In this document: one piece after another, positions 1 through 9,949 of the stretch
Numbering within the stretch: position 1 is the first letter of the stretch
How the letters are laid out: each line of letters begins with the position of its first letter
Assembly: GCA_030323885.1 (NCBI GenBank)
Contig: CM059193.1
Coordinates: 56,138,749-56,202,748, forward strand
Source of the DNA: Branchipolynoe longqiensis
Lineage: Eukaryota > Annelida > Polychaeta > Phyllodocida > Polynoidae
Length of the DNA: 64,000 nucleotides
Direction: 5' to 3'
The notes under the pieces: generated by a model
What the model saw: only the letters and a program-made list of their open reading frames with translations
Databases searched by the model: none
Told to the model about the DNA's origin: nothing
Made by a program: the position numbers and the translations under genes

Positions 1-110
1 TGGGACATCACTATAAAGTCACCATGAGTGTGCACTGTCACAAGTCGGTACCCGTCCTGATATGACCTTAGATGTTGCTAGGACGTAAAACAACAACAAA
101 CAAACAAAAA
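1..110 (+). mobile_element. SINE-A, 3' fragment
   Basis: Only the 3' third is inside the window. It carries the conserved run 'cactataaagtcaccatgag', then 'cctgatatgacctta', and ends in the T1 tail 'ggacgtaaaacaacaac' followed by (aaac)n. The same sequence recurs in some 35 pieces below. Non-autonomous, LINE-dependent mobilisation is inferred from family structure. Confidence 0.85.
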
Positions 111-185
111 CATATCCCCCACGAAGTCCAGTGCCACGGCACTGACAAATGATCTGTCCGTGTGAATAAAATCCATCTACGAAAA
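110..185 (+). repeat. Short dispersed repeat, 'ccagtgccacggcactgac' type
   Basis: The phrase 'ccagtgc..cggcactgac' followed by 'aataaa' recurs near 19,800 and 48,650 in the same orientation. It looks like the 3' end of an unidentified retroelement; the rest of the element is not visible. Confidence 0.35.
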
Positions 186-261
186 CCAAATGTTTAAAAA
201 TTTCATATTATATAAGTTGGCTCGTAAACCGGCATGCTAAGTTGGGAACTCATTACTAGGA

Positions 262-566
262 CCGGGCACGGTGGCCGAATCGGTAGAGCGCAAGCTTCGC
301 GTGCGGAAGGTCGAGAGTTCCTTTCCCGGTCCTTATAAAAATTGATACTTGTCACTACCTAGCCTGGCGCTCGGCATTAATAGGATATGGCAAGGACTGG
401 TTAGCTCAGTGTCAGGATAATGTGACTGAGTCATGTCATCGTGCTGGCGGCCTGAATTCCCAGTGGGGCAGTACTATAAAGTCACCATGAGTGCACAGTG
501 TCACAAGTCGGTACCCATCCTGATATGACCTTAAATGTTGCTAGGACGTAAAACAACAAACAAAAC
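262..566 (+). mobile_element. SINE-A, head A2, tail T1
   Basis: Head 'cgggcacggtggccgaatcg' has a box-A-like 'tggccgaatcggtagagcgc' and a degraded box B. The body has the usual phrases 'cttgtcactacctagcctgg', 'aaggactggttagctcag', 'aggataatgtgactgag' and 'cactataaagtcacc' with tail 'ggacgtaaaacaacaaac'. About 305 bp against roughly 340 bp for full copies; the central 'gggatatcaggtcat' is shortened. Confidence 0.85.
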
Positions 567-1046
567 TCATAACGAGGCTTCCCAAACGGACCATTCATAA
601 TGGAGACATTTATTTTTTATACTGTTGACTTGATCAAACAAGACGCCATCTTATTATGGGCGTTCCCATCTAATGGAGATCATGCATGGGCAAGGCGGAC
701 AAGACATTCCCCATTTTTCCCAGATGTCCCGTCTGAAATTATCCAAAGCATGGAAAATACTCGCGTAACGCCAGTATCTTATGACATTTAGTAAACACGG
801 ACTACCTTTTCATGATATATAATTGAAAACAGACAACTTTCAGTGAAAGTATACCTGTTGGAATGAACCTGCTGCAATAGCAGGCGACAATTAGTCACAG
901 CAGACGACAAAAAGTAGTTATTGATGATGGAGGTTGAGAGGGTGGGAAAACGTGAAGCTGGTGACAGTCAATGCGTCATACTTACGTAGTCGTAATTAAG
1001 TTACAATTAGATTCCTTTTTCTGCTCTCAGAGATAGATGCTGGAAG
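567..1046. other. No feature recognised
   Basis: A 63-codon frame at 600-791 has no family resemblance, splice context or repeat support. No RNA gene or inverted repeat was seen. Confidence 0.5.
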
Positions 1047-1092
1047 GCAATATGTCTATGGCTATGGCTATGGCTATGGCTACGGCATCGGC
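1047..1092 (+). repeat. (TATGGC)n hexanucleotide repeat
   Basis: Five to six imperfect units 'tatggc' ending in 'tacggcatcggcat'. Confidence 0.8.
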
Positions 1093-1239
1093 ATATTCAA
1101 CAAGCGTCTGTTGCTGATTATAAAATGACAGCACATAAAGTGAATTTGGTGCAAGGATGGGTTTGTTTTTCACCGATGGCCGTTTTCGGGATTTTTCAGT
1201 TTCTATTGACTTCTTTAAACAAAGAAATCAAAAGTTCAT

Positions 1240-1445
1240 TTTGAGTTGGAAAAATAGTTAGGAAATTCCCAAGTCTTGAATTTTTTTTAAAGACTATTAA
1301 TTCCAAAGTCCTGATATATTTGTTTACTATTAATTCCCAAGTCTTGATTTTTTTTTTTGTTACCATTAATTCCCAAGTCTTGATTTTTTTTTTTACTATT
1401 AATTCCCAAGTCTTGATTTCTTCATTTTTTTTTTTACTATTTATT
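1240..1445 (+). repeat. Tandem repeat, ~40-50 bp unit, T-rich
   Basis: Five units each containing 'attaattcccaagtcttga' followed by a run of 8-13 T. The first unit is degenerate. The open frames on both strands here only translate the repeat. Confidence 0.8.
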
Positions 1446-1489
1446 ATCAAATCAATTTGGAAGACCAGAGAATATTTTCGCTTTAGTAT

Positions 1490-1625
1490 TGTAGTGGGGC
1501 TGATGAAAATGGGAACATTGCACCTAGAGTAGAATTCGAATCGGCACTTCTTCTGATTCTGGGGCTAGTATGCTAACCATTACACCACCTAGGCTCCCTG
1601 ATGCAATCACCCTATAAATAATAAT
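1490..1625 (-). mobile_element. SINE-D fragment
   Basis: Read on the minus strand: 'gagcctaggtggtgtaatgg', 'ttagcatac', a box-B-like 'gattcgaattc', then 'taggtgcaatgttcccat' and 'ttttcatca'. Shares these phrases with copies at 36.2, 50.0 and 61.6 kb. Confidence 0.7.
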
Positions 1626-2013
1626 AACCATGCACATTTCATATTAATGTTGATGGTTTTGACTAACTTTGGTCAATTTGACCAGAGTGGCATCCATTTT
1701 GAGACACGTAACCGCGAGTGTTGTTGTTAACTCCACCAATAAATAGCGCCACCGATATGGTTTACCGCATAATGGTACAGATGGATTCCACCAGATGGGG
1801 GCACTATATTGAAATGAGACCATGTATGAGTCCGGAATATAGCAGAGAGCGCAGATATATACACGATCTTTAAATATAGTCAGAGACCATGAATATATAT
1901 TTGCTGACAATCCAAGCAGGGAATGATGCGGAGCTTAGCTTTAACCCATGCTGTGGACGCGTTAAAGATTATATATATATAATATACAGAAACTGATATA
2001 CCTCTCTATATAT
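1626..2013. other. No gene recognised; short (TA)n near 1,965-1,985
   Basis: AT-rich stretch. The minus-strand 88-codon frame at 1,644-1,910 has no recognisable motif. Confidence 0.4.
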
Positions 2014-2357
2014 ATTGTTTGTTTGTTGTTGTTTTACGTCCTAGCAACATCTAAGGTCATATCAGGAGGGGTACCAACTTGTGACAGTGCACACTCATGG
2101 CAACTTTATAATGCTGTCCCACTGGGAAACCAGGCTGCTGGCACCATGGCCTGATATCCCACTCAGTCACATTATCCTGACACTGAGCGCACCAGTCCTT
2201 GCCCTGTCCTAATAATGCCGAGCGCCTGGCTAGGAAGCGACAAGTATACATTTTTAAGTCGTTGGTTTGACTTGACCAGGGTTCAAACCCATGACCCCAC
2301 GATCTACCAGCACGGGAGACGGACGCTCTGACTCATTCGGTCATCCCGTCTGGTCCA
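2014..2357 (-). mobile_element. SINE-A, full length, head A1, tail T1
   Basis: Minus-strand reading: head 'gacgggatgaccgaatgag' with box A and a B-box-like 'gggtttgaaccc', the standard body, and tail 'taggacgtaaaacaacaac' then (aaac)n at the low-coordinate side. Length about 344 bp. Confidence 0.9.
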
Positions 2358-2375
2358 CTCTCTATATATAGATAG

Positions 2376-2432
2376 AAAGGGAGAGCCATATATATTATAT
2401 ATATAATATATATAATATATATAATATATATG
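2376..2432. repeat. (TA)n simple repeat
   Basis: Alternating AT run broken by occasional AA or TT. Together with the (TA)n at 2,905-2,930 it brackets the TIR element that follows. Confidence 0.85.
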
Positions 2433-2898
2433 GATCAGGATCACGAAAAGAGGCCAATTGGGGGAAGTTGTCGGCATCCATCATTGGATGTCGCCGTCGA
2501 TCGTCATAATTATAGCTTAGCATTGACAGGTATTGGAAAGTCCTTAAATCTATCCTGAATGTAAAGGTAGAGAAAATACAACAACCTTATTTGTTTCTAA
2601 GATAATTTAATATAAAAAAAGAAATGCACTACACTTTAAGAATTGCGACGCCGACATCCTGGTAAAGTTGTCGGCGTCGATAATTGGATGTCGGCGTCGA
2701 TCGTCATAATTATAGTTTAGCATTGACAGGGGTGTTGCAAAGTCCTTAAATTTATCCTGAATGTAAAGGTAGAGAAAATACAACAACCTTATTTGTTTCT
2801 AGGATAATTTAATATAAAAGAAGGAAATGCAATACACTTTAAGAATTGTGATGTCGACATCTTAAATAAACCACCAATTGGCCCATTTTCGTGAGGCT
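2433..2898. mobile_element. TIR element with internal ~200-bp tandem duplication
   Basis: The left end 'tcacgaaaagaggccaattg' is repeated inverted at the right as 'caattggcccattttcgtga'. Between the ends are two direct copies of a ~200-bp block (about 2,464-2,662 and 2,663-2,862). Each contains 'cgtcgatcgtcataattata', 'agcattgacagg', 'ctgaatgtaaaggtagagaa' and 'cactttaagaatt'. The insertion lies in (TA)n, so a TA target would fit a Tc1/mariner-type MITE, but the context makes the duplication unprovable. Confidence 0.6.
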
Positions 2899-2904
2899 GA
2901 CTCA

Positions 2905-3278
2905 TATATATATTATATATATACATATATATAAATAATTTCTCCTCAGATAGAGAGATAAAAAGCTATATTGTATATTATTTATATGTATATAATTGCT
3001 CCTCAGATAAAAGACAATACAAAGCAAAAGTATCTGACAGTTATTTTTGGCACAGAATTAATTGCACTACTAAATACATATACATTTTCAGCGGCTTGCG
3101 TAGAGCTGGTTGAGCCACACTTAGTGGGCACTGCTTACTGTAGATGGCGCCACTGTACAGGTCGTAGTTACAGACATAGAAATCTGGGCTGCAGCATACA
3201 ATTCCAATAAATTCACACTTAAACGCATTAAATTACAAAGTGCACAGTGCATTATACACCACGCAAATATATAAGGAT
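2905..3278. other. No gene recognised; AT-rich beginning
   Basis: (TA)n-like sequence to about 2,990, then unique-looking DNA. The 79-codon frame starting at 2,971 is unsupported. Confidence 0.4.
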
Positions 3279-3513
3279 GTGTTCCCTTGTTCCATGTTCA
3301 CTTTGTGACCTCATGACGTGCTACACAGACAATGAACCTGTGTTTTGCTTAGTGGCCGTTCCCATAGGATGGACCCATGGACCGTATGGCCTTGTGCATG
3401 GCACATGTGATGTACTTACTGACCGGAAACAGAGAGAATGAACATGTTTATTTTATTGTCTGTGTGGCGCGTCATAAGGTCACAAGCGAACACGGAACAA
3501 GGGAACGCGCCAC
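3279..3513. mobile_element. Hairpin (foldback) element, ~60-bp TIRs
   Basis: The left arm has 'gttcccttgttccatgttca', 'ttgtgacctcatgacg' and 'acacagacaat'. The right arm repeats these inverted as 'attgtctgtgtggc', 'cgtcataaggtcacaa' and 'ggaacaagggaac'. Total about 235 bp. Class II MITE is an inference; no clear target duplication was identified. Confidence 0.6.
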
Positions 3514-3782
3514 AAGGGTATAGATACACAACATTATGTGTCAGGTATCAATATAAATATGGCGCCATTAAGCTCCTGTTTCCTCCGCTGTTAGTTAACC
3601 GGTGCTCACCGTCGATACAGCATGCACTAGGGATGAGGGGTGGGCTATAGTTTCCCATTTCTCCGCTGGGGGCGCCACCTGCAAGTGGTAATTGAGCCAA
3701 ACTGCAGTCACATCCGCAACCCTGTCTGGCCGCACCTGCGTTGATTCTATGTGCAGTGCATGGTGGGAAGGTTTGTGGGTGG
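3514..3782. other. No feature recognised
   Basis: Moderately GC-rich sequence without splice-flanked open frame or repeat match in this window. Confidence 0.4.
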
Positions 3783-4676
3783 CAGACACCCCCCCCCCCC
3801 CACACACCACCACCACCACCACCCAACCCCCCATCCTCCCTTCTCCCGTCTCCTCACCCCCTCTCCTCTCCTCTCCTCTCCTCTCCTCTCCTCTCCTCTC
3901 CTCTCCTCTCCTCTCCTCTCCTCTCCTCTCCTCTCCTCTCCCACCCCTCTCCCCTCCCATGCCCCCCCTCCCCTCCCCCCCCCTCCCTCCCGCTCCTTCC
4001 CTCTCCTCCCCTCCCTTCCCTCTCCTCCCCTCCCATCTCCTCCCCTCCCCTCCCCTCCCATCTCCTCCCCTCCCCTCCCCTCCCCTCCCCTCCCTCCCCT
4101 CCCCTCCCCTCCCATCTCCTCCCCTCCCCTCCCCTCCCCTCCCCTCCCCTCCCCTCACCTCACCTCACCTTCCCCTCCCTTCCCTGCCATCCCCTTCCCT
4201 CCCCCCTTCCCTCGCCCCTCCATCCCATCCGCTTCCCTTCCCTCCCCCCGCCCCCCTTCCTCTCCTCCCATCTCCCTCCTTTCCTCCCCTCCGCCTCTCC
4301 CACCCCTCCCTCCCCTTCCCATTCCCCTCCCTTCCCATGCCCTTCCCTCCCCTTCTCCTTTCCTCTCCCCCCCCCCCCCCCCTCCTCCCCCTCCCCCCCC
4401 CCCCCTTCCCCTCCCTTGCCCCTGCCCCCCTGCCCTGCCCTGTCATGCCTGGACAATCCCTGCCCGCCCTCCCCTTCCCTTCCCCTGCCCTTCCCTCCCC
4501 TGCCCTCCCCTGCCCTCGTTATTCCTTCCCTTCCCTCCCCCCCCTCCTCGTTCCGCTGCCCTCCTTTCCTTCCCCTTCCATCTCCCATCTCCCTTCCCCA
4601 TCCCTCTCCTACCTCCCACTCCCTCCCCGCCCCCCTTCCTTCTCTCCCCCCCCCCCCCCCCCCATTCCACGCTCCA
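3783..4676 (+). repeat. ~0.9-kb polypyrimidine tract (CTCTC / CCCCT)
   Basis: The plus strand is nearly pure C and T, starting with poly-C and (ACC)n, then a perfect (CTCTC)n run at about 3,857-3,940, then degenerate CCCCT/CCCTT units with several poly-C runs. The minus strand is the matching polypurine, G-rich. The long Pro/Ser/Leu and Gly/Arg/Glu frames on the two strands are translations of this repeat. Confidence 0.95.
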
Positions 4677-4910
4677 CGCCCACTTACATGGCCGACCTGA
4701 TACCCCCACTAACTAACAACTCACCGTCTCCCTTACACAAACACAATAATACCACCCTGCAATGCAATGCATCCTAATTCACATCACCTGAATTCACCGT
4801 AAATCCATTACTACATACCATACACAGTGCATGGTAAGACGAACCAAGATGCGATTTTGATTGGATTAAAAAATATATATATATATTTATTGGATTTGTA
4901 TTTCATTTCA

Positions 4911-5213
4911 GTGGTGTTCTCTGTGACGGAGTGGTTAGAGTGTCTGACCTTTTTCTAGGTCAGACTCCTAATCTGAACATCTGTGGTTCGATTCCCCATG
5001 CCCCCACCTCTGCCAATTTGGATTTCCACCGCTGTGTATAACTTACAGCGACATCAAAGGCCAGTTGCTCTCATACCATGTCTATGTGGTGTGGGAGGTT
5101 AAAAATCCATTGGGTCGGTTAAAGTGTTTTCTATCGACAAACTGTCTAATGGTGAAAACAAATCTATTCAGACTTATCCATGATAGGCTGTATAAATCTT
5201 CAAGAGAAAAAAA
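4911..5213 (+). mobile_element. SINE-C, near full length
   Basis: tRNA-derived head with box A 'gacggagtggttagagtg' and box B 'ggttcgattcc'. Between them 'gactcctaatctga' resembles an Arg(CCT)-type anticodon arm with an extra duplicated stem. The body has 'caatttggatttccaccgct', 'cagttgctctcataccatg' and 'ttctatcgacaaactgtc', and ends in an A-rich tail after 'tcttcaagag'. Other copies lie at 12.6, 33.7, 44.6-45.2 (minus) and 45.4 kb. Confidence 0.85.
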
Positions 5214-5416
5214 ATTCTATCGGCGAATTGTTGGTGAAGCGCGCCGCTGTTGTAGTGGCCGTGTTGTACAGGGCGGCCCTCTGGTTTACACGACCGCCGA
5301 CAGGGGGCAGCAGGATAGTACCTCGCCGCTACAACCTTGTACAGCAGGGGGAGGTGGTTGGAGAGGACTTGGGTGCATTGTAGAACCGACGTGTATCGAT
5401 ATAATAAATGTAATTT

Positions 5417-6220
5417 AAAGCTGCATAGTCCGATGAAAGCATCAACTTTTTAATACCAAAACAATTATATAGATTCCATGTATTAGCTTTCTTTTGCCGT
5501 CAATAAAAAAAAATTATTTAAAAAAAAATTATTTAAAAAAAATTTGATTCTGCATATCTACCTTCGATACGAATGCATTTGTTAAAGTTGCACAGTCCAA
5601 TGGTTTTCAGTTTCTGTAATTTTTCTGAGATAAATATATTAAATTGATTGCTATAATCTACATTTCTTTAGTTTGAAGTAACTTCTTTCTCAAATGGAAT
5701 ATTTGAAGAGCAAACATGTCAAATTAGTTTTGGCAAGCACGGCAAAACTCTGACACGGTAGGCTTTAGCAGTCATAGGTTCTGTTAAATACATGATTTCC
5801 GTGACTACTACGACACCTGGTGGTGATAGGCAACAACACTCGTGTTGTGGGTCGACAGTGTGTGACTGTTATTTTACACTGACGATCGAGCTTTTCAATC
5901 AATCAATCAATCAAGGATACAGCTATAATTTTCAAAAATGATTAAAAAATGGTAAGTATGTTTTCTCTATAGATTCATATTTGTGCCGAAAAGGCTGTGT
6001 CAGTTGCTCAATATGAAGCCAGTGTTAACAGAGCCTCAATAGCCTCTCCACAGACTCTGTGACCCACAAGTCCAGTCTGGATTATGCTCTGCGCATGCAT
6101 AGCGGAAATCGTGTATTGACTGAGTATTCCCTGATATGTGGCAACAAATGCTTAATATAATAAATAATAAGTGCATCAGTGTCTAAGGTAGATATGTAGA
6201 ATACAATCTAGATAATTGCT
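5417..6220. mobile_element. TTAA-target MITE complex (two copies nested, plus a TA-target insertion)
   Basis: A minus-orientation copy starts 'ttaaagctgcatagtccg' at 5,417. At its internal TTAA (about 5,583) a second, plus-orientation copy begins 'ttaaagttgcacagtcca' and continues through 'gagataaatatattaaattg', 'gcaagcacggcaaaactctg' and 'gtagatatgtagaatac'. The second copy is interrupted by another TIR element at about 5,791-6,117 and cut off by SINE-A at about 6,221. TTAA targets suggest piggyBac- or Kolobok-related MITEs. Confidence 0.7.
5791..6117 (+). mobile_element. TIR element ('acatgatttccg'), probable TA target
   Basis: The left end 'tacatgatttccg' mirrors the right end 'cggaaatcgtgta', both flanked by TA. 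It interrupts the TTAA MITE between 'ggttctgttaaa' and 'ttgactgagtattccc', which other MITE copies have contiguous. A second, inverted copy lies at 19,338-19,661 and shares 'agtccagtctggatta' and 'gagcttttcaatcaatcaat'. Confidence 0.7.
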
Positions 6221-6221
6221 G

Positions 6222-6464
6222 ATCGAGTCAAACCAATGACTCAAAAATGTATACGTGTTGCTTCCTAGCCAGTCGCTCGGCATTATTAGGATAAGGCAAG
6301 GACTGGTTGGCTCAGTGTCAGGATAATGTGACTGAGTGGGATATCAGGTCATGGTGCTGGCAGCCTGGTCTCCCAGTGGGGCATGAGTGTGCACGGTCAC
6401 CAGTGGATACCCATTCTGATATGACCTTAGATGTTGCCAGGGTGTAAAACTCCAACAACCAACA
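6222..6464 (+). mobile_element. SINE-A, head truncated, tail T2
   Basis: Begins at 'gatcgagtcaaaccaatgac', just after the missing box B, and ends with the T2 tail 'gtgtaaaactccaacaacca'. The stretch 'ggcagcactataaagtcgcc' is deleted. Confidence 0.85.
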
Positions 6465-6534
6465 CTTTAATGAATGAATGTAATGACAAATATATGAAAT
6501 TTAACGTTGTTTTCCCCCTTTCTGTTTCATTCAG

Positions 6535-6597
6535 TGGATATACCTGACATTGAAGCTAAAATAGAAGATGGTGTCCTGTCGGCAAACCAACTAACCG
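6535..6597 (+). CDS. Internal coding exon of an unidentified gene (63 bp)
   Basis: The stretch is bounded by a textbook acceptor, a pyrimidine run ending 'tctgtttcattcag', and a textbook donor 'g|gtaagt'. Exactly one of three frames is open; it reads (x)DIPDIEAKIEDGVLSANQLT(x). The exon starts with two bases of a split codon and ends with one, so it is a symmetric phase-1 exon of 21 codons and could be skipped without a shift. The peptide is mildly acidic and non-repetitive, and the segment is not part of any repeat family in the window. I do not recognise the protein. Neighbouring exons were not found; dense SINE and MITE insertions on both sides fit a position inside large introns. An accidental exon cannot be excluded without transcript data. 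Confidence 0.5.
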
Positions 6598-6732
6598 GTA
6601 AGTCACCTTTCTAATTCACTGTTTGGTGTTGTTTAGGTATTTGCAGGCACTCAATTGAAGGATTTACATGACTACATGGAGTGTGTGAATATCTTGAAGA
6701 CGCCCTTTTTAGGAGTCAGTTAAATAGGTAGG

Positions 6733-6893
6733 CAAGGGCAAGCGAGGACTGGTTGGCTCCATATCAGGATAATGCGACTGAGTGGGATATCAGGTCATGG
6801 CGCTGGCAGCCTGGTCTCCCAGTGGGGCAGCACTATAAAGTCGCCATGAGTGCGCACTGTCATCTTAGATGTTGCTAGGACGTAAAACAACAA
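6733..6893 (+). mobile_element. SINE-A, 5'-truncated, tail T1
   Basis: Starts at 'gcaagggcaagcgaggactg' and keeps 'gggatatcaggtcatggcgc', 'cactataaagtcgccatgag' and tail 'ggacgtaaaacaacaac'. The 'cacaagtcggtacccgtcctgata' part is deleted. Confidence 0.85.
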
Positions 6894-6897
6894 CTCA

Positions 6898-7988
6898 CCA
6901 ACTACTGTTGGTAGAGTCACCTGGACAATTGTGTTTTGCTTAAATGCTGTAACTAAGGAATTGCTCGCTGTATAACTCTACTGTATAGAATACTTGTGTG
7001 GTAGCCCACGGTCTTCACACTGCCACGCACTCACGGAAGAATGCCAAGATTGAGTAACAGTATGCTTCAACTGGTTTATTGCAAAACCTATCCGCTCTCC
7101 GCGGCGTCCACAGTCAACTGACCCACCCCCTAACTCGCTAGGTACCACGTCGCCTCTATAGGTGGGTGGGGGTGGTGCTAGCCACACGCAGAGGAGGGTA
7201 GCCCAGTCGGGGCCGTGCCTGGTGGCTAGCGTGCCGCCACCTAGCACAGTTTAGTGTAACTGCGTAGGCGTGCAGCGTAGTGTCTGCCGCCACCGCATGG
7301 TAGTGGAGCTCATGTACAGACTACTTACGACACTTGTATAATACAGTACACCAGCCCTATGGAAACTTGAATCACATGGGGAGTGGCATTCTGAATAAAC
7401 GCTTTTTTACTCTCTTTTTCCCACATTTTCTCTCCTTTTTTTTTCATTTAAGAAAATGAAGAAAATTCGTTCATTTTCTCAAATTTTTTCCCATTTCCCC
7501 TTCATTCTTTTCCTATTTAAAAACAACACTGCTGCAGCTCATGCAGAAAGAAACCTATGCAGTAGTAGCACTCATTGTCAATCTGGATGCATTGAACAGC
7601 GCCTTCTCATTTTTTTCAACTGTTACATAACTAAATCATGGTTCGAACGTGTCCTGGAATTTATTGAATTTCATCGTTTTCAAAACCCAGGACATTTCCT
7701 CGGCGTAAAAAAACCCAGCCAGAATCTGTTATCTCACGGAGAAGTGTTTCAATTTCATGTCGCATAGTTTGATGGTGTTGAATTTCTATCATTTTGAGAG
7801 AGATATAGGTGATGTGTAAGCATTATTCGAGTATAAAGGCACAAAAGGGATTATATGTTTATTTCCTACCTTATTACTGATGGGGTGGCTTACTTGACGT
7901 ATGGCCTCCCCCCTCCAACCACGTGACCGGTGGCGCCACCACCGGCACACTTCTATACTGGACGCTACTTGCGCCCGAGAATTTGACA
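6898..7988. other. About 1.1 kb without recognised feature
   Basis: GC-richer block at 7,010-7,310, T-rich block at 7,390-7,500. The 103-codon frame at 7,456-7,767 has no family motif. No inverted repeats or SINE phrases were seen. Confidence 0.4.
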
Positions 7989-8170
7989 TGTCGGTGGATA
8001 CAGTAAAACCTCTCTATATCGACCCCTCCACAGATCGACCACTCCCCTATATCGATCGCTTTATTTGGATCCCAAAAATACCATTGTAAGGATATTCTAA
8101 CTCTCTAAGCCGACCACCTCCCTAAATGGACCACTTAAAGTCGGTCCCATAGTCGGTCTATCGGTAAATT
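7989..8170. mobile_element. Possible pogo/Tigger-type element end, degraded
   Basis: 'tacagtaaaacctctctata' followed by 'tcgacc' resembles the TA plus CAGTRRAACCTC start typical of pogo-like Tc1/mariner elements. The adjacent region repeats 'tcgacc', 'gaccac' and 'tcggtc' words. No matching right TIR was found. Confidence 0.35.
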
Positions 8171-8489
8171 AGCAGTACATCTTCATCATCATCATGCTGT
8201 CAGTCGCAATGCGACAAAGACTGCTTTCATTACTTAACCACTGCTTTGTGCGGTTGTACATTTCATAAAAGCTGCTTGCAAGGTGTTGAAGTGCTGCTGG
8301 CTTTTGCAAGTAACTAGCGGCACTCTCTCAGTGAGCAAATAGAGGCCTCACACCGGCAAGAACATATCAAGACAGGCGCAAACTATTTGTCCCTGCAGTG
8401 GCTGGTCGGGAGATGTTGGGAGTTCCATTCATCACCGCCCTTAATGCTGCCATGATAACATGGTTTTCTGTTAGGGTTTGCTTCCTAAT

Positions 8490-8724
8490 TCCTGGTACAC
8501 ACCTATACGATCTAAAACTGCCCAAAAGTCGTGAGGTGTGCACTCCCCTAGCACACCTACCGATTGCGATTCACGATTTTTAGGGCTAAAACGGTAGGTG
8601 TGTGTTAGCATTACGATTGCGATTCGCGATTCGAAAAATGAATCGGCCCGTTTTCAGTTTTAAGCGGGTCGGGTCGCGAGTTTTAGTGCGCGAATCGTAT
8701 ACGGTAGGTGTGTACCTAGCATTA
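8490..8724. mobile_element. TIR MITE, 'ggtacacacctayncgat' ends
   Basis: The left end 'ctggtacacacctatacgat' matches the inverted right end 'cgtatacggtaggtgtgtac'. The interior contains further copies of the word, such as 'gcacacctaccgattgcgat' and 'ggtaggtgtgtgttagcat', so the element is internally palindromic. About 235 bp; superfamily not assigned. Confidence 0.6.
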
Positions 8725-8993
8725 GCCTTTGATTCTATCAAGAACCAGAACTTGTACCACAAGGCAGTGGTTTACAACTTTGTAAATTAGCAGTACACAG
8801 ATAACATAAGGAAGAGAATGAGGTGGGTGTGACTTTAATCACTGGCATAGGGATTAACTGTATGTGTGGCGCGAGGGGGGCCACCTGTATGCAACTCCCC
8901 GACAGTTGGGGGTGGGGTGGGGGGAGACTCCACCAACGCGCCGATGGAGGAAGTAGCAAAGTATATATGTTCCCTTAGAATTTATACTTGTAT

Positions 8994-9304
8994 AATGCGT
9001 TATGCATCACATATATTAGGTTGATCATTACAATATATCTTACTTTAGTTTGAGGTAACTTTTATTTAAATGGCTAACATTTTAGATATTTCAAGTACAA
9101 ACGTAGAAAATTAATTTTGGCAAACATGCCAAAACTCTGACACCATAGGCTTCTGCAGTAACGAGTTCTATTGAATTGTCTCGGTATTCCCTTCGATGCG
9201 GAAACACATGCTTAATAACTGCATCAGTATCTAAGTTAGATATGTAGAATCAAATCTAGATTTTTGGTTTTGAAAATTTGATTTTTTTATGCGACTATGC
9301 GGCT
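8994..9304 (+). mobile_element. TTAA-target MITE, plus orientation, left end degraded
   Basis: Shares 'ctttagtttgaggtaact', 'agatatttcaagtacaaacg', 'caaaactctgacaccatagg' and 'ctaagttagatatgtagaat' with other copies. The right TIR reads 'gcgactatgcggctttaa'. Confidence 0.75.
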
Positions 9305-9407
9305 TTAATCAACGGAAAATATGTTTCGCTGTTTGGTTCTTCGTTGGATCCAACATGCATATGTTTATTAAATGTGCAATGGGGTGCATTCACCTCCCCA
9401 GGTGAAA

Positions 9408-9532
9408 CCCCACATACACAGGTAGGCGTGGGTAGGTTGACTGCATCAGGTAGGCTAATGGTTGGGATGCAAGCCCCAGAATGGCAGAAGTGTCGGTTCG
9501 AGTCGCATTCTAGGTGCAATATTTCCTGTTTG
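9408..9532 (+). mobile_element. SINE-D
   Basis: 'cacaggtaggcgtgggtag', 'taatggttgggatgcaag', box B 'ggttcgagtcg' and 'ctaggtgcaatatttcc'. Compared with the 36.2-kb copy, the segment around 'gagcctaggtggtg' is shortened. Confidence 0.65.
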
Positions 9533-9691
9533 CAAAAACATCAATCACCCAAAGCATTCATTGGTGCCATGACCAGGATTCTGCACAAGCTATGTGCTGT
9601 ATTGTGTTGAATCATACCTGGATATTTGTAATTGTAAGTATTAGACTTCCAATTCCAGGAGTGCAAGACTAGTGTAGTGAAATGACAAATA

Positions 9692-9815
9692 CACAGGTGT
9701 GTGTGGGTAGGTTGATTGCATCAACGATTCTAGATATGCTAATAGTTAGGACACTAGCCCCGAAATGGCACTAATTTAGGGTTCGAATCCCACTCTAGGT
9801 GCAGTATTTCTTTTC
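9692..9815 (+). mobile_element. SINE-D
   Basis: Second copy in the same orientation 280 bp downstream: 'cacaggtgtgtgtgggtagg', 'gctaatagttaggacactag', box B 'ggttcgaatcc', 'ctaggtgcagtatttc'. Confidence 0.65.
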
Positions 9816-9949
9816 CAATTTGCAAAACATTCCCCTATGACGGATGTTTGCCCATTGTTAAAACCTGATTTACTTCTTTTTTTTGTACATTAATTGGGAA
9901 ATTTTATTTGCGGACAATTGGCCTTCGTCATTCCCAGTTGCCCTATCGA

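Noticed and set aside
262..345. SINE heads as functional tRNA genes
   Set aside because: Box A and B are recognisable, but the acceptor stems do not pair and the sequences continue into SINE bodies; the same holds for all other copies.
3595..4777. Long Pro/Ser/Leu frames (319-361 codons) and complementary Gly/Arg/Glu frames
   Set aside because: They exist in several frames and on both strands because the tract contains only C and T (or G and A), so stops cannot occur.
5940..5970. 'atggtaagtatg' as an exon end
   Set aside because: It lies inside the TA-flanked TIR element, whose other copy at 19.34-19.66 kb has the same sequence; no open frame precedes it.
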